DNA of 21,673 nucleotides from positions 1 to 21,673 of the forward strand of contig JASMFO010000006.1 of the NCBI GenBank assembly GCA_030751755.1. The letters are read 5' to 3'. A program made the translations under genes and the position numbers. Origin of the DNA: Candidatus Woesearchaeota archaeon (GTDB taxonomy: Archaea > Nanobdellota > Nanobdellia > Woesearchaeales > GW2011-AR4). Position 1 is the first letter of the stretch; every line of letters begins with the position of its first letter. Positions 1 through 6,763 of the stretch are shown in pieces. The notes beneath the pieces are model-generated. The model had not been told where the DNA came from. It made no database searches and saw nothing but the letters and a program-made list of their open reading frames with translations.

Positions 1-281
1 TCAACCATTTTTATAGTATCCCATAAGGTTTCACCCTTTTTTATTGAAGTTGAGCCTGTATTTGAAAATCCTATCACTTTGCCGCTTAGTTGCTCCATAG
101 CAGATATAAAGCTTAATCTTGTCCTTGTTGAGGGCTCAAAGAATAAGGTGGCCAAAACTTTATCTTTTAACAAATCCAGATTAGGCTTTTTTTCCATTGA
201 TTTTGCAATCTTTAAAATAAAAAGCAATTCCTGTTTTGAGAAATCATGGATTGAGATTATATCTCTATCTTTGAAGTTCAT
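1..281 (-). CDS. pyrB: Aspartate carbamoyltransferase catalytic chain, N-terminal part (cut by window edge)
   Basis: Translating the minus strand from the ATG at 281 gives 93 codons that run off the left edge. The residues match the carbamoyl-phosphate domain of aspartate transcarbamoylase: FFEPSTRTR at about 47-55, which holds the STRTR phosphate-binding loop, then a GKVIGF strand (67-72), then a KKGET loop at 81-85 corresponding to the family's mobile lysine loop. The enzyme joins carbamoyl phosphate and aspartate in the second step of pyrimidine synthesis, in the cytoplasm. A TATA box lies about 32 nt upstream of the ATG, so the mRNA probably has almost no leader. The regulatory chain PyrI often follows in archaea but would lie outside the window. 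The family call is firm. Ornithine carbamoyltransferase shares STRTR, but the KKGET loop and the downstream strand favour the aspartate enzyme. Confidence 0.9.
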   Translation of the reverse strand, partial: MNFKDRDIISIHDFSKQELLFILKIAKSMEKKPNLDLLKDKVLATLFFEPSTRTRLSFISAMEQLSGKVIGFSNTGSTSIKKGETLWDTIKMV

Positions 282-308
282 ATTAAAAAAAATAATACTC
301 TATCCTTT

Positions 309-318
309 ATTTATAAAT
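309..318 (-). promoter_or_regulatory. TATA box of pyrB
   Basis: The sequence atttataaat is its own reverse complement and is centred about 32 nt upstream of the pyrB ATG at 281. An archaeal TATA box at this distance predicts a transcription start only a few bases before the ATG. No SD sequence lies between them. Confidence 0.55.
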
Positions 319-437
319 CTTATGTTTTCCAGTATACACTATTGGTAAAACTAAGGCAGAAAAATTGAAAAGAAGTATCTATACTGCAATCAGTACCATA
401 TTGAGAAATAGTTTTGAGTTTATAAATATTATGTAAA

Positions 438-893
438 TTACCTCAAACTCTCAAAATACTCCTTAACCCTATCAACTATTGACTTTAAATAGAATTTTTC
501 TATCTTTTCTTCAAATATTACATTTAGCTCTTCAAATTCCGTGATTCTATATTGATTTTTTACTTTTTCAACTAAAAACAAATCTCTAAGCCTTTTTATC
601 TGCCTTCTTATATTCGAGGAAGCTATTCCCTGAAGAGCAAGTTTCTGTTTTTTTCTTGTATTTATAACCTCTTTTTCAATTTCTTCTGAAGTTAGTGCTT
701 TTTTTTGTTTCTTGGCATTTAATAACACATGAAGAATGTCAACAATAACATCCCTTGAATCACCGGGCTGTAAAAGGCCAATGGATAAGCATAGTTTTCT
801 TACAATATCCCTCTCAGACAGCTTTGAGGGCTTTTCATACCTTCGTAAAGTTATTTCAGCTAACGGTATTTCTTTGGAAATTGTTTTTGTCAT
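438..893 (-). CDS. Predicted winged-helix DNA-binding protein, unknown family
   Basis: The protein is 151 residues from the start I prefer, the Met codon at 893. A Met four codons earlier, at 905, is also open. I prefer 893 because the only good TATA box is centred near 925, which puts the predicted transcription start near 898, inside the longer version. The middle part, about residues 45-110, reads like a helix-turn-helix or winged helix: a VIVDILHVLL helix, a basic segment rich in K/R, then SNIRRQIKRL as a likely recognition helix followed by a short wing ending YRITE. The C-terminus is a charged helix. There are no membrane segments or catalytic motifs. I do not recognise the family by name. 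A transcription factor role is inferred from the fold-like pattern only. The gene is divergent from the coiled-coil gene at 1020, sharing a 126-bp spacer. Confidence 0.7.
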   Translation of the reverse strand: MTKTISKEIPLAEITLRRYEKPSKLSERDIVRKLCLSIGLLQPGDSRDVIVDILHVLLNAKKQKKALTSEEIEKEVINTRKKQKLALQGIASSNIRRQIKRLRDLFLVEKVKNQYRITEFEELNVIFEEKIEKFYLKSIVDRVKEYFESLR

Positions 894-920
894 AGATGAA
901 AACATTTAGGATTTAAGTGG

Positions 921-930
921 TATAAATAAG
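921..930 (-). promoter_or_regulatory. TATA box of the winged-helix gene
   Basis: On the minus strand this reads cttatttata. Its centre is about 32 nt upstream of the Met codon at 893 but only about 20 nt upstream of the one at 905. This is the main reason for choosing the shorter start. Confidence 0.4.
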
Positions 931-988
931 TTTTGATTAAGGATGCTGCATTAAAAATCCTACCAAATACTCAGTAAAAACAAAACAT

Positions 989-997
989 ATTTATAAA
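989..997 (+). promoter_or_regulatory. TATA box of the 1020 gene
   Basis: atttataaa is centred about 27 nt upstream of the ATG at 1020. This predicts a transcription start at or next to the start codon, so a leaderless mRNA. No SD sequence is present. Confidence 0.6.
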
Positions 998-1019
998 ACA
1001 AAAGTACAGACAAACTAAA

Positions 1020-1481
1020 ATGGCACAATTGCAAGCACCTTCACAGCCACAAGCTCCTCAACCAAAACAGCATGCGGGGCTTTTTCACAGAAATGCTCCT
1101 GCACAGCCTGATTTTAAGGCTCTTACAGAAGACATAAGCAACTTAAGTAGAAGGCTAAGGCTTCTTGAAGAAAGTTTTACTAATATAAGGAGAACACTGC
1201 AAGTTACAGAGCAGAATATGCTTGGCAAAAACAAGGTATTTGCTACCGATATAAGAACCTTAACTTCTGATATAGGTGATCTAAAAACAAAGATTGCTGA
1301 AATAAAGGAAAAAATATTTGATTTGGTAAAAGAATTAAAAGAAACAGCAAAAAGAGATGAAGTGAAAGTGCTTGAGAAGTACATAAATTTTTGGAATCCT
1401 GTTAAGTTTGTTACGCAAAATGAGGTTGAAGCAATAGTTAAAGAGATGATTCAAAAAGAGAAGATTACAAAAAAAAAATAG
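1020..1481 (+). CDS. Coiled-coil protein with proline/glutamine-rich N-terminus, unknown function
   Basis: The protein has 153 residues. Residues 1-30 are a low-complexity P/Q/A-rich tail. Residues about 35-117 have a heptad-like spacing of L, I and V with many K and E, so a long coiled coil is likely. Residues 121-132 (YINFWNPVKFVT) form a compact aromatic motif that stands out from the coil, and a lysine-rich tail ends the protein. There is no signal peptide and no membrane segment, so it is probably cytoplasmic. The WNP-containing end is loosely reminiscent of the C-terminal parts of archaellum accessory proteins of the FlaC/D/E type, but I cannot establish homology. It is first in a two-gene plus-strand unit with the 1535 gene, and the pair converges on a cluster of membrane proteins. 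A scaffold or adaptor role is inference. Confidence 0.75.
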   Translation: MAQLQAPSQPQAPQPKQHAGLFHRNAPAQPDFKALTEDISNLSRRLRLLEESFTNIRRTLQVTEQNMLGKNKVFATDIRTLTSDIGDLKTKIAEIKEKIFDLVKELKETAKRDEVKVLEKYINFWNPVKFVTQNEVEAIVKEMIQKEKITKKK

Positions 1482-1521
1482 AAAGTTTTATAATGATAAG
1501 TTTTGCATTAATGTAAAAAAA

Positions 1522-1527
1522 GAGGTG
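1522..1527 (+). promoter_or_regulatory. Shine-Dalgarno sequence of the 1535 gene
   Basis: GAGGTG lies 7 nt before the ATG at 1535. It supports that start and marks the gene as an internal cistron, in contrast to the leaderless 1020 gene. Confidence 0.6.
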
Positions 1528-1534
1528 TGAACAT

Positions 1535-2164
1535 ATGGCCATATTTGGCTTTGGAAAGAAGAAAGAAGTGCAAGAGCCATCTGCTCCTGGATCACCAATT
1601 AGCCAGATTACGGCATTAAAACAGCGTGGTTTTAACAATAACCAGATAATTTCCGAACTTGAAAAACAAGGCTATAGTTCTTCACAAATTTTTGATGCTC
1701 TGAACCAGCTGAACTTAAGTGGAGGCAATGCAGAGCAAAGTCCAGGCTTTGATATGCCTCAACAAAATGTTCCTCAGGAGCAGCCATACCCTGCTCAACA
1801 GCCAGCTGAACAACCTCTACAACCAGAAGTAGACAAAGAGCAGATTGAGGAAATAGCTGAAGCCATAATAGATGAAAAGTGGAAGGAGTTTGAGCAAGAC
1901 ATAAAAATAATAATTGACTGGAAGGAAAAAACAGAGACAAAAATCAATCAAATTGAGCAGCATGCAACAGACATCACAAACAGCTTAAACAACCTGCATA
2001 AGAGTCTGCTTACTAAGATTTCTGATTATGACAAGAACATAAAGGATGTAGGGACAGAAATACTGGCTATGGAAAAGGTTTTTCAAAAAGTATTGCCGAG
2101 TTTGACAGAGAATGTTAATAAGTTAGAGAGAATAACAAAGAGTTCTAAAATAAGCAAGAAGTAG
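1535..2164 (+). CDS. Coiled-coil protein with helical-hairpin N-domain, unknown function
   Basis: The protein has 209 residues in three parts. After a basic start (GFGKKK), residues about 22-60 contain two similar helices, each with a G-[FY]-[NS]-x-x-[QI] turn (RGFNNNQI and QGYSSSQI). This looks like a small UBA-like or repeated helix-turn-helix peptide-binding fold. Residues about 65-98 are a flexible P/Q-rich linker. Residues 99-205 form a long charged coiled coil. No transmembrane segment is visible. It follows the 1020 gene by 53 bp and shares the P/Q-linker-plus-coil design, so the two probably work together. Its stop codon (2162-2164) touches the stop codon of the convergent membrane protein (2165-2167) with no spacer. 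I do not recognise the family. Confidence 0.75.
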   Translation: MAIFGFGKKKEVQEPSAPGSPISQITALKQRGFNNNQIISELEKQGYSSSQIFDALNQLNLSGGNAEQSPGFDMPQQNVPQEQPYPAQQPAEQPLQPEVDKEQIEEIAEAIIDEKWKEFEQDIKIIIDWKEKTETKINQIEQHATDITNSLNNLHKSLLTKISDYDKNIKDVGTEILAMEKVFQKVLPSLTENVNKLERITKSSKISKK

Positions 2165-2665
2165 TTAAGTTTGTTTAGAAGCCAGCAATCCTACAGTAAA
2201 GATTGCTATAGCGAGTATAAGAGCCATGCCAAGAAAATTTGGGTGGAATATTACTGTGGATACTTTACCAAAATCTTCCCCCCTTTCTGGAATATCGATG
2301 TTTTCCCTTACTATTGCTAAAGCCCCAACAATGAGCGCTACAATCAAAATAACAAGTACAACCCATTTTAGGCTATTGAGAGATTCTACTTGGACATTGC
2401 CAAACATACCTGAAGCAACGGATATAATTACAATAAAAACAAGGACTACAGCAAAAACAGGGGCTATTTGCTTTATGACTAAGGTAGCTATTTCTGATAT
2501 TATAACAAAGAAAGCGACTACTAATCCTATTACTATGTTAATAAGTTGGTTTTGACCCAGCACTTTTGTATAAAGCAATATGGCATAAACAACAAGCCAG
2601 ACAAAAATAAATACAAAAATAACAGAAAAATTTTCTAGGACAGTAACATCAAGAAATGTGGCCAT
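2165..2665 (-). CDS. Five-span membrane protein, divergent paralogue of the two upstream genes
   Basis: The protein has 166 residues from the ATG at 2665, four bases after the stop of the upstream gene. A longer open frame reaches 2758, but it would overlap the upstream coding sequence by about 90 nt and add a polar tail with no membrane character, so I reject it. Hydrophobic segments lie at about 15-33, 40-64, 66-88, 99-118 and 143-162. The first segment and following loop (YAILLYTKVLG) align with the FAVLEKTHILG and FALLERTKVFG motifs of its neighbours, so it is a diverged third copy. The N-terminal LPF motif of the other two is lost. The function is unknown; an integral membrane role is clear. 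It is most likely co-transcribed with the 2670 and 3334 genes. Confidence 0.75.
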   Translation of the reverse strand: MATFLDVTVLENFSVIFVFIFVWLVVYAILLYTKVLGQNQLINIVIGLVVAFFVIISEIATLVIKQIAPVFAVVLVFIVIISVASGMFGNVQVESLNSLKWVVLVILIVALIVGALAIVRENIDIPERGEDFGKVSTVIFHPNFLGMALILAIAIFTVGLLASKQT

Positions 2666-2669
2666 TTTT

Positions 2670-3266
2670 TCATTTTCCGCCGCCAAATAAATTCTTGAGG
2701 TTGATGCCGGCTTTTTCAAGGGCTCCAACCTTTTCGTGCTCACCGCCTCCTGTGACAAATGCTATGATGATTCCAAACACAAGTATCATTATTAGTATTG
2801 CTATAATATCTGAGCCGAAGATCTGGTCTAACCAATCAAGGATTCCTGTGGTCCACCATCCAGCAGCGCTTCCAAATATAAATACGAGTGTAACCACTGA
2901 AAATAAACCTACCCATCCAGGTGCAGTCATTCCCAAAAGGATTCTGTCATGCGCAAAAACGCCTATTAAGATCATAAGTGCTATAACTGCTACAATCACT
3001 AATGAAATAGAAGGTAAAGCTGCATTTATGATTGCAACAGGGTCATAGCCAGCTGGGAAATTTCCAGTTACATGCGGTATAACAACTAACAAGGCAAATA
3101 TCACAGCTATGCCTACGTTCATGTTTCTTTTTCCTTCTCCTAAAATATGAGTTTTCTCTAGAACTGCGAATATAATGGTAAATATCAGAAGAAATGGTAG
3201 TAACACATCTACAAAACCTACCCTTTCTAAAGACTGCATAAAGCTTTCAAAAGCCAATTCTGCCAT
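2670..3266 (-). CDS. Five-span membrane protein, paralogous triplet member
   Basis: The protein has 198 residues with predicted membrane segments at about 19-37, 50-67, 82-103, 117-136 and 152-171. It begins with an amphipathic stretch and then VLLPFLLIFTIIFAVLEKT (21-39), matching almost residue for residue the start of the 3334-3888 protein. A tryptophan pair (GWWTTG, 136-141) and a glycine-rich C-terminal tail (GGGEHEK and LFGGGK) are extra here. No catalytic motif or transporter signature is visible. The gene lies between its two paralogues on the same strand and probably in the same transcript, with 67 bp separating it from the one upstream. I do not know the family name. The pattern resembles conserved membrane proteins of unknown function common in DPANN genomes, but that is recollection rather than a search. 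Confidence 0.78.
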   Translation of the reverse strand: MAELAFESFMQSLERVGFVDVLLPFLLIFTIIFAVLEKTHILGEGKRNMNVGIAVIFALLVVIPHVTGNFPAGYDPVAIINAALPSISLVIVAVIALMILIGVFAHDRILLGMTAPGWVGLFSVVTLVFIFGSAAGWWTTGILDWLDQIFGSDIIAILIMILVFGIIIAFVTGGGEHEKVGALEKAGINLKNLFGGGK

Positions 3267-3333
3267 TTTTCCTACATTGATTTGTTATTCTGATGATTTT
3301 ATTAATCATTGAACTCATACTTTTTAAACTTTA

Positions 3334-3888
3334 CTATTTTTTCTTTTCAAGTTGGTTAGATTGATTCTCTTTAGTCACGTAAACAATAAAAAATACTATT
3401 AGGGCTACTAATAGAATAGATCCTACAAATTCTCCCCGGTTTGTACCTTTAAAAAAATCAGATATATCTCCCAGTAAATTTAAAGCATCAAGGAAAATGA
3501 AAACCAAAACAACAAAAACTATGAACATAAATGTTGTTTTCCATCCACCTTCCAGGAAAACCCCATGGGGCTCTTCCTTATAAAATGAGCCTACCAAAAG
3601 CAGAAATAAAACTATTCCAAATAACAGTACAACAAACTGTGAAGAAACCTTTGTTATTATTTCTACAAGCTCTGAGGAAGCTATTACAAGAAATGCTATT
3701 ACAAAAGCTGCTGCAGAGTTTAGGTTTTTCTTTGTATATTCTTTACCTTCTATTTTTTCAATGCCGAAAACCTTTGTCCTTTCCAAAAGAGCAAAAACAA
3801 CAGTAAAAACAAGAAGAAAAGGCAACACTACATCAAATACACCTATATTGTTAAAAAAGTCTATGATACCTCTAAATGCCGACACCAT
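3334..3888 (-). CDS. Five-span membrane protein, first of the paralogous triplet
   Basis: The protein has 184 residues with predicted membrane segments at about 17-36, 56-72, 82-102, 118-138 and 153-172, and a lysine-rich cytoplasmic-type tail. The opening VVLPFLLVFTVVFALLERT (20-38) is the shared hallmark of the triplet. A charged loop of about 15 residues (IEKIEGKE then KK) follows span one. The start at 3888 is well supported: a TATA box is centred about 29 nt upstream, predicting a leaderless mRNA. It heads a three-gene minus-strand unit and is divergent from the translin gene. The function is unknown. The small size, lack of polar residues inside the spans and triplication suggest subunits of a hetero-oligomeric membrane complex, which is inference. 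Confidence 0.78.
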   Translation of the reverse strand: MVSAFRGIIDFFNNIGVFDVVLPFLLVFTVVFALLERTKVFGIEKIEGKEYTKKNLNSAAAFVIAFLVIASSELVEIITKVSSQFVVLLFGIVLFLLLVGSFYKEEPHGVFLEGGWKTTFMFIVFVVLVFIFLDALNLLGDISDFFKGTNRGEFVGSILLVALIVFFIVYVTKENQSNQLEKKK

Positions 3889-3911
3889 TTTTTATTAACT
3901 CTTTAGTCAGA

Positions 3912-3922
3912 TTATATATAAA
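3912..3922 (-). promoter_or_regulatory. TATA box of the membrane triplet
   Basis: The minus strand reads tttatatataa here, centred about 29 nt upstream of the ATG at 3888. The sequence is nearly symmetrical, so it could also recruit TBP in the plus direction. Confidence 0.55.
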
Positions 3923-3939
3923 CTTTTCGATAATACAAA

Positions 3940-4056
3940 ATATAGGGCTTTGCCTAATTTATGGGGGCGGGTTGGTAGAAGCAAGTAATGTCATAAATCA
4001 AAATCAGTATTTTGACTTAAGTCCGCTCTGGCACAGCTCATAGAAATTTATAATGA
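3940..4056. other. Divergent spacer with possible structured RNA
   Basis: This part of the 216-bp spacer between the membrane triplet and the translin gene is richer in G and C than other spacers here, with a G-run at 3962-3968. It contains a perfect 7-bp inverted repeat, tcaaaat-cagt-attttga, at 3998-4015 and a 10-bp palindrome, gacttaagtc, at 4014-4023. The words GCGGG (near 3967-3971) and TCCGC (near 4022-4026) can pair outside that hairpin. A TATA-like ttataaattt on the minus strand (4044-4053) could drive a leftward transcript. I tested both strands for a tRNA and found no acceptor pairing and no proper T-arm. It may be a small RNA or an operator region; the evidence is only structural. 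Confidence 0.3.
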
Positions 4057-4071
4057 CAAAAAATCAAAAAA

Positions 4072-4080
4072 CTTTATAAA
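4072..4080 (+). promoter_or_regulatory. TATA box of the translin-aspS operon
   Basis: ctttataaa is centred about 28 nt before the ATG at 4105, giving a predicted leaderless transcript. Confidence 0.6.
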
Positions 4081-4104
4081 ACGGTGTAATCTACAGAATC
4101 AAGA

Positions 4105-4671
4105 ATGTTAGACAAGAAGGACTTTGGGAAAATAAGAAAGGAAATAGCAGCTTTTGACATTAAGAGAGAAGAGGTAATACAAAAATCAAGAGACGTCATT
4201 AATAGCTCAAAAAGAATTATTTATGCTTTACATAGAGGAGATATTAAATCTGCAGATTTGTATGTAAAAGAGATTGAAAAACAGAAGAAATCTCTTGATA
4301 TATATCCCTGCCTTGATACAAATATAGATCAGACAGCATTACAAGAATATGTTGAAGCATTGTGTTATTATCGTTTTATTAAAAATAACAAAATTCCGAC
4401 TAGGTCTTTTTTGAAAGTTGATAATGAGAGTTATTTGATGGGTTTATGTGATCTAACTGGAGAGCTCGTAAGAAAGGCTGTGAATGATGTTATAAAGAAA
4501 AATTTTAAACAGGCAATGGAGATTAAAAATCTTGTTGAGGAGATTTATGGAGAGTTTCTTGAATTTAACCTAAGGAATGGCGGACTAAGGAAGAAATCAG
4601 ACCAAATCAAGTGGAATCTGAAGAAACTGGAAGATGTTGTTTTTGAGCTGAAATTAAAGGGGAAAATATGA
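4105..4671 (+). CDS. Translin/TRAX family endoribonuclease
   Basis: The protein has 188 residues, the usual size of archaeal translin-family proteins, and is all-helical. It starts with a helix carrying REEVIQKSRDVI, as in translin and TRAX. The catalytic signature of the TRAX branch is complete: QEYVEA supplies E81 and E84, and GLCDLTGELVR (113-123) supplies D116 and E120. These positions match the metal-binding acidic residues of eukaryotic TRAX in the C3PO nuclease; translin itself lacks most of them. The predicted activity is Mg-dependent cleavage of single-stranded RNA inside a hollow oligomer. In fungi, C3PO has been linked to trimming of tRNA precursors. The stop codon overlaps the aspS start (ATGA, 4668-4671), so the two are translationally coupled, which fits a tRNA-related role. 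The start at 4105 is backed by a TATA box 28 nt upstream. Confidence 0.88.
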   Translation: MLDKKDFGKIRKEIAAFDIKREEVIQKSRDVINSSKRIIYALHRGDIKSADLYVKEIEKQKKSLDIYPCLDTNIDQTALQEYVEALCYYRFIKNNKIPTRSFLKVDNESYLMGLCDLTGELVRKAVNDVIKKNFKQAMEIKNLVEEIYGEFLEFNLRNGGLRKKSDQIKWNLKKLEDVVFELKLKGKI

Positions 4672-6425
4672 AATTAAAAAGGACGAATACATGTGGAAAA
4701 TTAACTAAAAAAAGTATTAAAAAAAAAGTAGTGCTTTCTGGTTGGGTTTCTTCTAGTAGGGATCATGGCGGCATAATTTTTATTGATTTAAGAGACAGAT
4801 ATGGCCTTACCCAGGTAGTTTTTGACCCAGAGCACGATAAAAAAACGCATAAAGAAGCTGAGCGATTAAGAAGGGAAGATGTTATTTCTGTACAGGGTAA
4901 GGTAAGAGCTCGTGGGAAAGGACTTGAGAATCCTAAATTAAAGACCGGGGAGATAGAAGTCTTAGTTGATGAATTGGAAGTTCTGAGTAAAGCTGAAACA
5001 CCTCCTTTGGAGATTGATGATAGGATTGAGGCAAATGAGGATTTAAGGCTAAAATACCGTTATTTGGATTTAAGAAGGCCTGTAATGCAGAAGCATCTGC
5101 TTATGAGGAATAATGCGGCTCAAGCAGCCAGGGAGTATCTGAATAAAAATAATTTTTTGGAGATTGAAACACCTATTTTGGTCAGGGCAACACCAGAAGG
5201 AGCTAGAGATTATATTGTACCCAGTCGTATAAATCCTGGAAAATTTTATGCTTTGCCACAAAGCCCCCAGTTATATAAGCAAATCTTAATGGTTTCCGGA
5301 TGTGACAGATATTATCAGATGGCTAGGTGCTTAAGGGATGAGGATTTAAGACAAGATAGACAGCCAGAGCATACCCAAATTGATGTTGAGATGAGTTTTG
5401 TTAATGCAGAGGATGTCATCGAGATGGTGGAAGGTTTGTATAAATATATGATGAAAAAGGTTCTTAATGTTGATATTAAGTATGAGTTTCCTAAGATTTC
5501 CCATAAAGATGCAATGGATAAATATGGCTGCGATAAACCTGATTTAAGGTTCGGTCTTGAATTGACGGATGTTACGGATATTGCAAAAAGCTCTGATTTT
5601 AATGTTTTTAATAAAGCAGAGAAAGTAAAATGCATTAACCCGGAAGATAAATTTTCGAGAAATGAGATAGATGATTTAATTGATTTTGCAATTAGTATAG
5701 GCTCAAAAGGAATGGCGTGGATGAGGGTAACAGAAAAAGGTCTTGAAAGTAATATTGCTAAATTTTTTAATAAGGATACACAGAAAAAACTGATTGAGAA
5801 AACAAAAGCAAAGAAAGGCACTATATTATTTTTTATTGCTGATAACGAGAAAAATACAAATGAAATATTGTCTAAAATAAGGGTTGAGGTGGGGAAGAGG
5901 TTAAAATTAATCAATGAAAAAGAGTTTAAATTCTGCTGGGTTGTTGACTTTCCGTTGTTTGAGTGGGATGAGGATGAGAAAAAATGGATGCCTTCTCACC
6001 ATATTTTTACGGCTCCAAAGAAAGAGCACATACAGTTCCTTGACAAGAATCCTGGTAGGGTTTACGCTGATTTGTATGATTTGGTTTTGAATGGACTGGA
6101 ATTAGGCTCTGGCTCTATAAGAGAAACAAATCCTGTAACCCAGGAAAAGATGATGAAGATTATTGGTCTAAGCCATGAGGAAGCAAGGAAAAAATTCGGC
6201 TTTTTAATGGAAGCCTTCAAATATGGAACACCACCTCATGGAGGAATGGGTCTGGGTTTTGACCGTATAGTTGCATTAATGTGCGGCTATAATGACATAA
6301 GAGAAGTGATAGCATTCCCTAAGAACAAGGATGCAGAATGCCCAATGGATAATAGCCCTTCAGATGTTCCTGAGCAGCAGATTAAGGAATTGAATATTAA
6401 ATTGGATTTGGTTAAGAAGAAGTAA
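4668..6425 (+). CDS. aspS: Aspartyl-tRNA synthetase, bacterial type with GAD domain; likely non-discriminating
   Basis: The enzyme has 585 residues, whereas archaeal AspRS usually has about 430-440. The order is an N-terminal OB-fold anticodon domain (about 1-105), a class II core with motif 2 around 217-241 (MARCLRDEDLR, then EHTQID), a GAD-type insertion at about 285-420, and motif 3 with GLGFDR at 528-533. The insertion and motif wording are those of bacterial AspRS. Residue H33 in SRDHGG matches the histidine of Pseudomonas-type non-discriminating AspRS; the discriminating E. coli enzyme has leucine there. I therefore infer that it may charge both tRNA-Asp and tRNA-Asn, which would need a GatCAB amidotransferase elsewhere in the genome. 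It attaches aspartate to tRNA in the cytoplasm. It overlaps the translin gene by 4 nt. T-runs at 6469-6484 after the stop may terminate transcription. Confidence 0.93.
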   Translation: MKLKRTNTCGKLTKKSIKKKVVLSGWVSSSRDHGGIIFIDLRDRYGLTQVVFDPEHDKKTHKEAERLRREDVISVQGKVRARGKGLENPKLKTGEIEVLVDELEVLSKAETPPLEIDDRIEANEDLRLKYRYLDLRRPVMQKHLLMRNNAAQAAREYLNKNNFLEIETPILVRATPEGARDYIVPSRINPGKFYALPQSPQLYKQILMVSGCDRYYQMARCLRDEDLRQDRQPEHTQIDVEMSFVNAEDVIEMVEGLYKYMMKKVLNVDIKYEFPKISHKDAMDKYGCDKPDLRFGLELTDVTDIAKSSDFNVFNKAEKVKCINPEDKFSRNEIDDLIDFAISIGSKGMAWMRVTEKGLESNIAKFFNKDTQKKLIEKTKAKKGTILFFIADNEKNTNEILSKIRVEVGKRLKLINEKEFKFCWVVDFPLFEWDEDEKKWMPSHHIFTAPKKEHIQFLDKNPGRVYADLYDLVLNGLELGSGSIRETNPVTQEKMMKIIGLSHEEARKKFGFLMEAFKYGTPPHGGMGLGFDRIVALMCGYNDIREVIAFPKNKDAECPMDNSPSDVPEQQIKELNIKLDLVKKK

Positions 6426-6467
6426 ATTAATTCTTCCATCTCGGCATAATTTATAATTAAAAACTTA

Positions 6468-6484
6468 CTTTTTAAATAATTTTT
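6468..6484 (+). terminator. Oligo-T terminator region after aspS
   Basis: Two T5 tracts lie 44-59 nt after the aspS stop, in the sense strand. Oligo-T without a hairpin is the usual archaeal termination signal. The next genes are convergent, so a terminator is expected here. Confidence 0.4.
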
Positions 6485-6490
6485 CCTAAT

Positions 6491-6763
6491 TCACACACAC
6501 TTACCTATGGCCAATTTTGTCAGATGTATCACAACCATTGCAAATCCAACAGTCATGCTTAACAGATGAACATACCGGTTTTCTGCCTTTTTTATGATTA
6601 AGGTATAAGAAAAATATATGAATCCTACACCAATTAAAAATGCAGATATATTATGTATCTGAAAAACAATTTTGGAAGGAATTAGAAACAGGAAAAAATC
6701 ATATGCTGCCAAGCCGATGCTTATTGCAAGGATAATGAATATTAAACACTTTTTTCCTAACAT
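6491..6763 (-). CDS. Small three-span membrane protein, second of a tandem pair
   Basis: The protein has 90 residues with hydrophobic segments at about 7-28, 35-56 and 67-83, and ends in VIHLTKLAIGKCV. It is probably a paralogue of the gene just upstream: both have about 90 residues, the same three-span spacing, and a shared C-terminal pattern of H-L-x-[KR]-L followed by I-[GF]-G and a near-terminal cysteine. A perfect GGAGGG sits 5 nt before the ATG, inside the end of the upstream gene, so translation is coupled. It has no recognised family or catalytic motif. The short soluble loops suggest a structural or sensory membrane subunit, possibly a heterodimer with its partner; this is inference. 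Confidence 0.65.
   Translation of the reverse strand: MLGKKCLIFIILAISIGLAAYDFFLFLIPSKIVFQIHNISAFLIGVGFIYFSYTLIIKKAENRYVHLLSMTVGFAMVVIHLTKLAIGKCV

Noticed and set aside
1085..1384. Open frame on the minus strand within the 1020-1481 gene
   Set aside because: It lies fully antisense to a TATA-led coiled-coil gene, and its serine/leucine-rich composition is what results from reading a lysine/glutamate-rich coil backwards.
2666..2758. N-terminal extension of the 2165-2665 membrane protein up to 2758
   Set aside because: It would overlap the coding sequence of the upstream paralogue by about 90 nt, and its polar residues do not match the other two paralogues, which begin close to the first span.
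3945..4040. Possible tRNA on the minus strand: a stretch resembling a Leu-type D-arm (GCCAGAGCGGAC) ending in CCCGCCCCCA
   Set aside because: The 5' end does not pair with the GC-rich 3' end, no proper T-loop (TTCRA with G53-C61) is present, and the central hairpin gives a loop of 6 or 8, not 7. A degraded tRNA cannot be excluded but is not supported.
5315..5914. 199-codon open frame antisense to aspS
   Set aside because: The aspS product is recognised over the whole stretch. The antisense product has no recognisable motif and shadow-like composition.
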